NCBI GenBank assembly: GCA_900539425.1
Contig: UQBX01000002.1
Span: 1-64,000, forward strand
Direction: 5' to 3'
Origin: an uncultured Oscillospiraceae bacterium
GTDB taxonomy: Bacteria > Bacillota > Clostridia > Oscillospirales > Acutalibacteraceae
Length of the DNA: 64,000 bases
Each line of letters starts with the position of its first letter. Position 1 is the stretch's first letter. Position numbers and translations under genes: made by a program. This document shows positions 7,651 to 15,023 of this stretch, in pieces. The notes below the pieces were generated by a model. The model was not told the DNA's origin. It did no database searches and saw only the letters and a program-made list of their open reading frames with translations.

Positions 7651-9186
7651 TTATTCTTCTGAACCGCTTTCGTCATCCAGCTTAGCCTGACGGGCAGCTT
7701 CCTGCTCTGCAAGTCTGTCTGCACGGATATCGGCAAGTTCTGCTATCATCTGGTTGCGGAGATTGCCGTGGATCGGATAAAGAATAAATGAAAGACCGTA
7801 AAGTCCTCTTGCAAGTGCGGGCAGTATACAGAATACAGCCCAGATACCATTCAGAACGCCCGGGTCTGTCTGAGGAACAGCGTTTCCGAGAGAGTCTGTA
7901 AGAGGCACATAATTGATCCATGTAAGAACCATACCTGAGAGCCAGCCGGTAACAGAAGTTGCAAGCTTTGTGAAATAACCCTGAACAGTTGTTACAAGCG
8001 CTTCATTTCTAAGGCCGTGCTTCCATTCCATGTAATCAAATGTTTCCGCGTTAAGAACGGGGCCAACAACAAGGATAAGCTTATTCGGAAGTCCGCAGAT
8101 GGTAAGTGCAAAGATTACCCAAATAAGGTTTAATATGTAATTATCACTGAAAGTTTGACCGAACGGATGATAACCGATAATGAAAGTAACCGTATAAGCT
8201 ACGCCGCCGAACACACCGGCAATAATAGCTGTTGTGCGCGCGCCGAACTTTTTAATCATTTTCGCGGCAAGCGGTACCATAAGATAGTTGGGGATACCGG
8301 TGAAAAGACCGCACACAGTCTGGTTAGCAAGGTTACCTGTGTTATTGAGCCAGAAATACTGCTCTGAAGATCCGCCTACAGCCTTGAAGTTGTTGAAGAA
8401 ATCCGCAAATATGATTGCGAAAAGCGGGCGGTTTGTGAATATCTGCTTGATTGATTCAAGCACAGAAGTTTCGTTCATTTCATCACGTGACTGAAGCGGC
8501 ACACGCTCTCGCATATTGAAGAAACTCCATATAGCGCAGAGGGCACAGAAAATAAGCATGAAATACGCAAATCCTGTATATACGCCCTTCATTGTGATGT
8601 TTGAATTGATTTTCGGAAGGAACTCAACAAGTACCGGCACAAGTGACGGGAGCCATGTTCCGAAAAGCTCAAAGAATTTACTTGTGGTTATAAGACTGTT
8701 TCTTTCGTCCGGGTTCGGCGTGATATTATAAGTCATCAGATACCATGCGCCGAAATAGCTCATTCCGAGACCGTAAACAATTGTTGCTATAGCACACCAC
8801 CATATTTTTCCTGATGAAGAAATATCCGGTGTGGTAAACATCATGCCGCCGCCTATAAGCCACAGCGGTAGCGGCAGGATAAAGAACGGGCGAATTCTGC
8901 CCCAACGTGTTCTTGTTCTGTCTATAATAAGTCCGGAAAGTGTATCGTCTACCGCGTCATAAACAGATGCGAAAAGGTTGATGTAAGCATAAGCAGTTGT
9001 ATTCAGTTTAAGGAACTGAATCATAAAGAATTCTTTATACGCGCTTACAAACTGATCAATATTTTTCTTTCCGAAATTTACAAGCACATACGCCGCAATT
9101 TCTTTGGGTGTTAAATAACGCTTTTTAGTATACGCAAGCTTATCAAGTTCAGCTTCCTCTTTTGCCAAAAGGTTTTGATCTTCCAA
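7651..9186 (-). CDS. GPH-family (MelB-like) sugar symporter
   Basis: This is a 12-helix transporter of the glycoside-pentoside-hexuronide:cation symporter family (511 residues), which couples sugar uptake to Na+ or H+. The hallmark DAVDDTLSGLIIDRTRTRWG segment near residue 80 (acidic helix and loop 2-3 arginines) is clear. The N-terminus is cytoplasmic with a basic, YLTPKE-type start; the C-terminus is a charged tail. Its substrate is unknown. It stands alone between two terminator or promoter regions, and a palindrome overlapping its promoter region suggests local control. The nearby sugar genes are distant, so it is not clearly part of the fucose block. Confidence 0.88.
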   Translation of the reverse strand: MEDQNLLAKEEAELDKLAYTKKRYLTPKEIAAYVLVNFGKKNIDQFVSAYKEFFMIQFLKLNTTAYAYINLFASVYDAVDDTLSGLIIDRTRTRWGRIRPFFILPLPLWLIGGGMMFTTPDISSSGKIWWCAIATIVYGLGMSYFGAWYLMTYNITPNPDERNSLITTSKFFELFGTWLPSLVPVLVEFLPKINSNITMKGVYTGFAYFMLIFCALCAIWSFFNMRERVPLQSRDEMNETSVLESIKQIFTNRPLFAIIFADFFNNFKAVGGSSEQYFWLNNTGNLANQTVCGLFTGIPNYLMVPLAAKMIKKFGARTTAIIAGVFGGVAYTVTFIIGYHPFGQTFSDNYILNLIWVIFALTICGLPNKLILVVGPVLNAETFDYMEWKHGLRNEALVTTVQGYFTKLATSVTGWLSGMVLTWINYVPLTDSLGNAVPQTDPGVLNGIWAVFCILPALARGLYGLSFILYPIHGNLRNQMIAELADIRADRLAEQEAARQAKLDDESGSEE

Positions 9187-9236
9187 ATTACCACCGCTTT
9201 CATAAAATTTTAGCCCTTAAATTCGAACATCATAGA

Positions 9237-9269
9237 ATTATAACATTTTAAATATATCAAAATTTGATA
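9237..9269 (-). promoter_or_regulatory. Candidate promoter and palindromic operator of the GPH transporter gene
   Basis: A minus-strand TATAAT (9237-9242) lies about 50 bases before the start codon. The odd palindrome TATCAAAATTTGATA (9255-9269, two 7-base arms around one base) covers the place where a -35 box would be and no good -35 box is seen. This layout fits a promoter controlled by a dimeric regulator. The surrounding 9187-9336 is otherwise AT-rich and geneless. Confidence 0.4.
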
Positions 9270-9336
9270 AATTAATCAATATGTAATTCAAATATTATAC
9301 TAAAATTAATAATTTTTAAATATTATCACAAATTTA

Positions 9337-10554
9337 TTACTTCAGATTTGTGCATGATTGAGTTTTAGCTTTTTCGCTCTTTTTATGTATTATTTTTACT
9401 GCCGCAAGGCATATAACGAGCACTACGGGGAAAACAACAGCCACAAGAAGTCCTTTTGAGATATTTGAGCTGTCTCCCGAGAGCATACCTACCGCAGTAG
9501 GCCCTCCCGTGCAGCCAAGATCACCGAGAAGTGCGTAAGCCGCGAATACCGCCGAAGAAATATTAGGCATATATTTGCCTGAAAGAGAAAACGTTGCAGG
9601 CCACATGGGAGAAACGGCAAGGCCGCAAAGACAGCAGCCCATAAGAGCAACAATCGGGTTTGAAGCAAGCGATGCCAGCAGGTATGAAGCTACGCAAAGC
9701 GCACTGCACGCAAACATAACTTTTACTATATCCACCCTGTCGCTTATCTTGCCGTAAACAATTCTGCCGATAAACATAAGAAAAGCAAAAGCACAGGGGC
9801 CCAAAAGATCGCCCATTGTCTTTGAAACACCGAGTCCTGCCTCCGCAAAAGCGGACGCCCACTGACTCATTGAAAGTTCGCTTGCCCCGGCACAGACCAT
9901 AACCGCACCGAAAAGCCAGAAAAGCGGATTTTTCACCATATCACGCGCTCTGCCGCGTTCCCTGACTTCATCAGGAGTGCGTATCGGCACGATGCTGAAA
10001 GCAACTGCGGCGGCAAGAGGAACAGCAGAAAAGCACAGCGCAAGATAGCGCCAGTTTTCCACGCCGAAAGCAGAAAAATACAACGTTGAAAGCAACACAA
10101 CAAGCACGCATCCTGCACAGTAAGAGGAATGGACAAACGCCATTGAACCCGCCTTTTTATTCGTTGGGCACGAATCGACAATGGGTGTGATAAGCACCTC
10201 TATAAATCCGGAGCCTATTGCGTAAAGAACAGTGCATAAAAGCAGCCCCCAGAACGCGCCGGGCACAACATCAGCCATAAACGAAAGGCCTGCCACACCG
10301 CAAAAAGAAAATGCGGCGGCTATTATGCAGAGAGCTCTGTACCCTGTTTTTTTAACGATAAACGGGGCTGCGGCGTCAACAAATATCTGTGTAAAAAAGG
10401 TTATTGTGATAAGCACGGTCAGCTTTTCTATTGACAGACCGAACTCCGTGCCGAATTGCACAAAAAGAAGCGGCAGAAACATTGCCGCAACGGATTGAGT
10501 AACATAAGCAAGGCAGCACGCTGCAAGCGTATGGGTATAATTCGGTTTTTTCAT
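9337..10554 (-). CDS. MFS transporter (FucP/NarK-like fold, substrate unknown)
   Basis: A 12-helix major facilitator protein of about 405 residues. The open frame extends upstream to 10671, but the ATG at 10554 follows a GGAGAAAAG ribosome site and lies 47 bases after a strong promoter that is inside the upstream extension, so 10554 is the start. Helix 1-2 region LPLLFVQFGTEFGLS and the loop ISDRVDIVKV near the middle fit the sugar/oligosaccharide MFS group of gut Firmicutes. The gene is divergent from the iron alcohol dehydrogenase, with facing promoters. The substrate cannot be assigned. Confidence 0.85.
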   Translation of the reverse strand: MKKPNYTHTLAACCLAYVTQSVAAMFLPLLFVQFGTEFGLSIEKLTVLITITFFTQIFVDAAAPFIVKKTGYRALCIIAAAFSFCGVAGLSFMADVVPGAFWGLLLCTVLYAIGSGFIEVLITPIVDSCPTNKKAGSMAFVHSSYCAGCVLVVLLSTLYFSAFGVENWRYLALCFSAVPLAAAVAFSIVPIRTPDEVRERGRARDMVKNPLFWLFGAVMVCAGASELSMSQWASAFAEAGLGVSKTMGDLLGPCAFAFLMFIGRIVYGKISDRVDIVKVMFACSALCVASYLLASLASNPIVALMGCCLCGLAVSPMWPATFSLSGKYMPNISSAVFAAYALLGDLGCTGGPTAVGMLSGDSSNISKGLLVAVVFPVVLVICLAAVKIIHKKSEKAKTQSCTNLK

Positions 10555-10600
10555 AACTTTTCTCCGACAAAACTTCATTATGTAAAATAAGCTGATTGCT

Positions 10601-10629
10601 ATTATAAAACATAATATTTCTTTTTTCAA
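10601..10629 (-). promoter_or_regulatory. Sigma-A promoter of the MFS transporter gene
   Basis: On the minus strand TTGAAA (10624-10629), 17 bases, TATAAT (10601-10606). It decides the start codon of the transporter because the longer reading frame would begin upstream of it. Confidence 0.75.
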
Positions 10630-10630
10630 C

Positions 10631-10659
10631 TTGATTGATAAAAATAATAGTGATAGAAT
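10631..10659 (+). promoter_or_regulatory. Sigma-A promoter of the adh-tarI-tarJ operon
   Basis: TTGATT (10631-10636), 17 bases, TAGAAT (10654-10659), 36 bases before the alcohol dehydrogenase start. It is back to back with the divergent transporter promoter. Confidence 0.65.
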
Positions 10660-10695
10660 TAAAACAAACAATATTTGTAATTACGGAGTGATAAT

Positions 10696-11826
10696 ATGCT
10701 TTGGGAATTCAATCTGCCAGTAAAGATAGTTTTCGGCAGCGGAAAAAGAAAAGAGCTTAATAAATATATAGATGAGATAGGCGCACAGCGGGGTGTGCTT
10801 GTCTGCTCAAAAAGCTTTGAGAAGAACGGCACTGCCCGTCAATTCGTTGAACATTCGGGCGGAAAGATAAAAGCCGTTTTCAGCAATATAAGGCCAAATC
10901 CCACAACAGATAATGTAAACGAATGCGTTGCGCTGCTCAGAGAAGTAAAGGCTGATTTTGCAGTTGCCCTCGGCGGCGGCTCACCTATGGACTGCTGCAA
11001 GGCGGCGTGCGCCATTGCAAAGGGAAATGATGTTATTGAATCATACCACACGGGCGGCAAGGCAATAAATGCAGATGAGGCAATCCCCATGATAGCATTC
11101 ACCACAACGAGCGGAACGGCAAGCGAGGTAACCAACATTTCAGTGCTTACCGACTTGGCGCAGAATTTAAAAGCTCCGATGAATGACGAAGCAATGTACC
11201 CGAAAATCGCAATTATCGACCCTGAACTCACGTTATCAGTTCCGCCACAGATCACGGCGTCAACAGGGCTTGACGTTCTCAGCCACGCTGTTGAGAGTTA
11301 CTGGAGCACACTCAATCAGCCGATATGCTCTGCCTGCTCGGTTTACAGCGCAAAGCTTGTTTTCAAATATCTTGAGCGTGCGTATAACAACCCGAATGAC
11401 CTTGAAGCACGTGAAAAAATGGCGGCGGCAAGCATTACGGCGGGAGTTGCTTTCTCTCACCCTCGCACAACGGGCAGCCATGCGTGCTCTTTCCCGCTGA
11501 CGAACCTTTACGGTGTTCCGCACGGCGAAGCATGCGCCTTTACACTTGATTACTTTATAAAATTCAATGCGGATCATGCCGACGAGGACGGCAGAATATC
11601 AGCATTCGCAAAACAGTGCGGATTTGACAGCGCATACGAAATGGCTGATGAAATCGCCGCAATGAAAAAGAGAATGGGCATGAGAACACGCCTGAGCGAA
11701 ATCGGCTGTGAAACACAGGAACAGATAGAAGAACTGACAAAAGCAAGCATGAGCATGCTGATGACGAGAAACCCCATTCCGCTCACAGAGAAAAATATTC
11801 TTGAAATGTATAATGCTTTAAGATAA
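10696..11826 (+). CDS. Iron-containing alcohol dehydrogenase
   Basis: A 376-residue group III (Fe2+-dependent) NAD(P)H alcohol dehydrogenase. The nucleotide-binding GGGSPMDCCKA segment (about 95-105), TTTSGTASEVT, and the metal-ligand residues in the segments GLDVLSHAVE and NLYGVPHGEAC (conserved Asp and His residues) are present. The start is preceded by CGGAGTG. It is 33 bases upstream of tarI, so the three genes are probably one operon. In other bacteria such enzymes reduce butyraldehyde, phosphonoacetaldehyde or glycerol-type substrates. The link to a cytidylyltransferase hints at making or reducing a precursor of a cell-surface alcohol headgroup, but no phosphonate genes are here. Confidence 0.9.
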   Translation: MLWEFNLPVKIVFGSGKRKELNKYIDEIGAQRGVLVCSKSFEKNGTARQFVEHSGGKIKAVFSNIRPNPTTDNVNECVALLREVKADFAVALGGGSPMDCCKAACAIAKGNDVIESYHTGGKAINADEAIPMIAFTTTSGTASEVTNISVLTDLAQNLKAPMNDEAMYPKIAIIDPELTLSVPPQITASTGLDVLSHAVESYWSTLNQPICSACSVYSAKLVFKYLERAYNNPNDLEAREKMAAASITAGVAFSHPRTTGSHACSFPLTNLYGVPHGEACAFTLDYFIKFNADHADEDGRISAFAKQCGFDSAYEMADEIAAMKKRMGMRTRLSEIGCETQEQIEELTKASMSMLMTRNPIPLTEKNILEMYNALR

Positions 11827-11859
11827 TATATAACTGTAATAAATTACAAGGAGAAAAAT

Positions 11860-12570
11860 ATGGTTTACGGAGTTATACTTGCAGGCGGAGTCGGCTCGCG
11901 CATGGGCGGGGACAAGCCTAAGCAGTACCTTAATTTAAAGGGCAGACCTATTATAATTTACACAATTGAGAAATTTTTTGCCTGCCCCGGAATAGATAAG
12001 ATAATCGTTCTCTGCCCTGCTCAGTGGGAGGAACACACTAAAGACCTTATCAGAAAATACATTTCCCCCGCTCAGGACAAAATAACGGTTGCCTGCGGCG
12101 GAACCACAAGAAATGAAACCATCATGAACGCCGTTGATATCATTGATAAAAACGGCGATCTGAACGACGACACCATCATCGTAACACACGATTCTGTACG
12201 TCCTTTCATAACGCACAGAATCATAATGGAAAACATTGAAGCGTGCAGAAAATTTGATGCGTGCGACACCGTTGTTAAAGCTACGGACACAATCGTAGAA
12301 GCAGAAAACGGCGAATTTATAAGCGCGATACCAAACAGAAATTATATGTATCAGGGGCAGACCCCGCAGTCTTTCAAAGCAGTTAAACTTAAAGCGCTTT
12401 ACAATTCCCTTACGGAAGAGGAAAAGGAAATTCTGACAGACGCCGCAAAAATATTTGTACTCAAGGGCGAAAAAGTGGCGCTTGTGGAGGGCGAAAATTT
12501 CAACATCAAGATAACATATCCGTATGATATGAGAGTGGCAAAGTCCCTTCTGGAGGACGAGGAAGAATGA
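11860..12570 (+). CDS. tarI: Ribitol-5-phosphate cytidylyltransferase (TarI/IspD family)
   Basis: TarI joins ribitol-5-phosphate and CTP to CDP-ribitol, the precursor of poly(ribitol phosphate) wall polymers. The 236 residues carry the N-terminal nucleotidyltransferase motif LAGGVGSRMGGDKPKQYL (8-25), then HDSVRPF and the QGQTPQSF segment. IspD, the isoprenoid enzyme, has nearly the same motifs. I choose TarI because the next gene, overlapping by 4 bases, is a clear TarJ. A GGAG ribosome site precedes the start. Confidence 0.85.
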   Translation: MVYGVILAGGVGSRMGGDKPKQYLNLKGRPIIIYTIEKFFACPGIDKIIVLCPAQWEEHTKDLIRKYISPAQDKITVACGGTTRNETIMNAVDIIDKNGDLNDDTIIVTHDSVRPFITHRIIMENIEACRKFDACDTVVKATDTIVEAENGEFISAIPNRNYMYQGQTPQSFKAVKLKALYNSLTEEEKEILTDAAKIFVLKGEKVALVEGENFNIKITYPYDMRVAKSLLEDEEE

Positions 12571-13592
12571 TCAACACCGTTTATCGCCTTGCGCAGCCCA
12601 GAAGATTTGAAGTTGCATTTGAAAACATAGAGCTTTTCGGCAGCAACGCAGTTGTGAGGCCGACTCATCTTTCAATATGCAACGCAGATATGAGATATTA
12701 TCTGGGCACAAGAGATGCAAAAGTGCTTGCGCAGAAATTGCCTATGGCTCTTATTCATGAGGGTATAGGTCAGGTAGTATATGACCCTACGGGCACATTC
12801 AAGTGCGGCGACAGGGTAGTTATGATACCGAATATCCCCTGCGAAGAGGACAGCGTAATAGCTGAAAATTACCTGCGCTCATCAAAATTCTGCGGTTCGT
12901 CAGCAGACGGATTTTTGCAGGAATACGTTGAACTGTCGCCCAAAAGGCTTGTTGCCCTGCCTGAAGACATTAATCTGAATGTTGCGGCGTTTACGGAAAT
13001 TGTTTCCGTTTCAATGCACGCTGTTTCAAGGTTTGACAAGATTGCCCATTCAAGGCGCGATACAATCGGCGTGTGGGGAGACGGCAATCTTGGCTATATC
13101 ACCACACTGCTGCTCAAAAAGAATTTCCCCGAAAGCAAAGTTTATATTTTCGGCACGAATTACGAAAAACTTGCCGATTTCACTTTTGCCGACGGCGCAT
13201 ATCTTGTAACAGACGTGCCGGAAGGCATGCAGATAGACCACGCATTTGAATGTGTTGGCGGAAACGGCAGTCCCGTTGCGATAGAGCAGATAATAGGCCT
13301 TATAAGACCTGAAGGCACTATCTCACTTATGGGTGTTTCGGAATATCCCGTTGCCGTAAACACAAGAATGGTGCTTGAAAAGGGACTTCGCCTTTTCGGC
13401 TCATCAAGAAGCGGCGTAAAAGATTTTGAAAAGACTGTTTCGCTTTACAGAAAAAATCCCGAGATAATAGACTACCTCGGAAACCTGATAAGCTCTGTAA
13501 ATGAAATAAAAACACTTGCCGATATAAAAGCGGCGTTTGAAAAGGACGCTAGAAAGGCATTCGGCAAAACCATTATGAAATGGGAAATTTAA
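12567..13592 (+). CDS. tarJ: Ribulose-5-phosphate reductase (TarJ type)
   Basis: TarJ is a zinc alcohol dehydrogenase family enzyme that reduces ribulose-5-phosphate to ribitol-5-phosphate for TarI. In the 341 residues the N-terminal VRPTHLSICNADMRYYLGTRD segment and KLPMALIHEGIGQV closely resemble the staphylococcal enzyme as I remember it; the nucleotide-binding stretch GVWGDGNLGY follows at about 165. It overlaps tarI by the ATGA junction, which implies translational coupling. The gene for the polymerase that would use CDP-ribitol is not in the window, though a glycosyltransferase and a methyltransferase lie 1.4 kb downstream. Confidence 0.9.
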   Translation: MINTVYRLAQPRRFEVAFENIELFGSNAVVRPTHLSICNADMRYYLGTRDAKVLAQKLPMALIHEGIGQVVYDPTGTFKCGDRVVMIPNIPCEEDSVIAENYLRSSKFCGSSADGFLQEYVELSPKRLVALPEDINLNVAAFTEIVSVSMHAVSRFDKIAHSRRDTIGVWGDGNLGYITTLLLKKNFPESKVYIFGTNYEKLADFTFADGAYLVTDVPEGMQIDHAFECVGGNGSPVAIEQIIGLIRPEGTISLMGVSEYPVAVNTRMVLEKGLRLFGSSRSGVKDFEKTVSLYRKNPEIIDYLGNLISSVNEIKTLADIKAAFEKDARKAFGKTIMKWEI

Positions 13593-13600
13593 GCATACAA

Positions 13601-13631
13601 AAAGACCGGTCATAAGACCGGTCTTTGTTTT
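13601..13631. terminator. Bidirectional terminator between converging tarJ and rpsR
   Basis: A perfect 11-base stem AAAGACCGGTC (13601-13611) / GACCGGTCTTT (13616-13626) with an ATAA loop. The stem ends supply the T-runs for both directions. Confidence 0.92.
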
Positions 13632-13643
13632 TGCATTAATAAA

Positions 13644-13880
13644 TTAGTCTGCGCTGTAAGGAAGGATTGCAATCTGGCGGGCACGCTTGATTGCTATTGT
13701 AAGCTCCCTCTGATGCTTTGCGCATGTTCCCGTTACACGGCGGGGAAGAATCTTAGCTCTTTCAGAAGTGAACTTCTTGAGCTTAGATGCGTCTTTATAA
13801 TCAATATGATCGCACTTTTCTACGCAAAACTGGCAAACTTTTCTGCGGCCTTTTCTTGCGCCGCCCTTGTTATATGCCAT
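13644..13880 (-). CDS. rpsR: 30S ribosomal protein S18
   Basis: S18 binds 16S rRNA together with S6 in the platform of the 30S subunit. The 78-residue basic protein begins MAYNKGGARKGRRKV and contains CQFCVEKCDH, a possible zinc-binding cluster typical of the zinc form (C+) of S18. Conserved KLKKFTSERAKILPRR and GTCAKHQRELTIAIKRARQIALLP-like segments follow. It is the last gene of the rpsF-ssb-rpsR operon. Confidence 0.97.
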   Translation of the reverse strand: MAYNKGGARKGRRKVCQFCVEKCDHIDYKDASKLKKFTSERAKILPRRVTGTCAKHQRELTIAIKRARQIAILPYSAD

Positions 13881-13895
13881 TATCAGTTTTCCTCC

Positions 13896-14327
13896 TTAAA
13901 ATGGTAAATCGTCATCATCGTCAACAATTTCCTCAAAATCGCTGTTATCCGCTGAAGCATAGCTCGGAGCCGGCTGGCTGTAAACAGGGTTTGTTGAACC
14001 GCTCTCAGCCTTTGAGCCGCAGAAAGAAACATTGTTTGCAACAACCTGGAATGACTTCCTTTTATTGCCGTCTCTGTCTGTATAACTGTCGGTCTGGATA
14101 GAACCCTCAACCGCAATCATTGAGCCTTTGCGGAAATAGCGGGAAACAAATTCTGCCGTCTGGCGCCATGCGGTAACATCAATGAAATCAGTTTTTCTTT
14201 CCTCGCCTGATTTCTGATAATTTCTGTCGCACGCTACCTGAAAGCGAACAACCGAAACACCGCTTGGTGTTGTGCGGAGTTCAGGGTCAAAAGTTAATCT
14301 GCCCATAATTACTACGGAATTAATCAT
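13896..14327 (-). CDS. ssb: Single-stranded DNA-binding protein
   Basis: SSB coats single-stranded DNA in replication and repair and recruits partners through its acidic tail. The 143-residue protein has the OB-fold (about 1-105, starting MINSVVIMGRLTFDPELR), a short Ser/Pro/Ala-rich linker and the DDDDDLPF tip that is the partner-binding peptide. It overlaps rpsF by 4 bases and precedes rpsR by 15 bases, the standard Firmicutes rpsF-ssb-rpsR order. Confidence 0.96.
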   Translation of the reverse strand: MINSVVIMGRLTFDPELRTTPSGVSVVRFQVACDRNYQKSGEERKTDFIDVTAWRQTAEFVSRYFRKGSMIAVEGSIQTDSYTDRDGNKRKSFQVVANNVSFCGSKAESGSTNPVYSQPAPSYASADNSDFEEIVDDDDDLPF

Positions 14328-14638
14328 TCTTCCACCTCTGAATCTGCTTCATCGCTCTTTGCAACGATAAGTGAGCGAAGCACGCCGTCTGTAATGTTAA
14401 TTACACGGTCAAGCTCTGCAGGGAAGCTCTCCTCGCATTCGAACTGAGCAACAATGTAATAACCCTCTGTTTCGTAGTTGATAGGATAAGCAAGCTTACG
14501 TTTGCCCCACTCCTCAACTTCGCCGAGAGTGCCATTAGCCTTGATAAGCTCTAAGAACTTTGCTTTGAGAGTTTCTACTGCTTCCTCGCCCTTTGAAAGT
14601 GAGAAAACCAATACAAGCTCATACTTTTTTAATGCCAT
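14324..14638 (-). CDS. rpsF: 30S ribosomal protein S6
   Basis: S6 pairs with S18 on the 30S platform. The 104 residues begin MALKKYELVLVFSL and include the conserved WGKRKLAYPINYETEGYYIVAQFE region; the C-terminus is acidic. A very strong AGGAGGTG ribosome site precedes the start. The leader carries a structure that looks like the S6:S18 autoregulatory element. Confidence 0.96.
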   Translation of the reverse strand: MALKKYELVLVFSLSKGEEAVETLKAKFLELIKANGTLGEVEEWGKRKLAYPINYETEGYYIVAQFECEESFPAELDRVINITDGVLRSLIVAKSDEADSEVEE

Positions 14639-14651
14639 TCTTTAGCACCTC

Positions 14652-14714
14652 CTTCTGGACTTTTGGCCCGGACCTTACCGACCGGGCAAGGATAGCCGCC
14701 TTTTATAAGGTAGC
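14652..14714 (-). promoter_or_regulatory. Candidate S6:S18-binding leader of the rpsF operon
   Basis: In the about 75-base leader, the minus-strand RNA can form a stem from the complementary arms at 14682-14687 and 14666-14671 (GCCCGG/CCGGGC) enclosing the 10-base loop UCGGUAAGGU. S6:S18 leaders described in many phyla mimic the 16S rRNA helix bound by these proteins and carry conserved CCG-type bulge elements. The position, between a consensus promoter and rpsF, is right. I judge from location and the hairpin; I cannot run a covariance search. Confidence 0.5.
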
Positions 14715-14720
14715 GCAGGT

Positions 14721-14749
14721 ATTATATCAAAGAAACTGCTCCGTGTCAA
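14721..14749 (-). promoter_or_regulatory. Consensus sigma-A promoter of rpsF-ssb-rpsR
   Basis: On the minus strand TTGACA (14744-14749), 17 bases, TATAAT (14721-14726): a perfect match to the housekeeping consensus, as expected for a ribosomal protein operon. Confidence 0.93.
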
Positions 14750-14932
14750 GCAAAAATAAATCTGCGGCAGAGCAGTAAAACGAATTCTGAAATAAAAGCA
14801 CGCAAAAAAGCGAAAAATGATTGTTATTTCTTCACATCTTTGACAATTTATCGCAAATTTACATGGAATTACCGAAAATATATTCTAAAAAATATTGTTT
14901 GCAAAAAAAGTTTCAATATTTCTGTCATTTGT

Positions 14933-14961
14933 TTGCTATTTGTCATTAATTGTGCTATACT
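14933..14961 (+). promoter_or_regulatory. Sigma-A promoter of the methyltransferase-glycosyltransferase pair
   Basis: TTGCTA (14933-14938), 17 bases, TATACT (14956-14961). The methyltransferase gene starts 62 bases downstream. Bases 14761-14930 hold AT-rich sequence without a visible gene. Confidence 0.55.
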
Positions 14962-15023
14962 GTTACATGCATAATAAATACAAATTTTTTATTGCCATCA
15001 TTGCTAATTTCCGGGGATAGATT

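Noticed and set aside
7470..7736. An 88-codon minus-strand frame between dusB and the GPH carrier
   Set aside because: It contains both a terminator and the dusB promoter and overlaps the carrier's C-terminus in another frame.
10555..10671. N-terminal extension of the MFS carrier
   Set aside because: It spans the promoter (10601-10629); the ATG at 10554 has a good ribosome site.
11860..12570. Assignment as IspD (isoprenoid pathway)
   Set aside because: The motifs are shared, but the gene overlaps a clear tarJ, which favours TarI.
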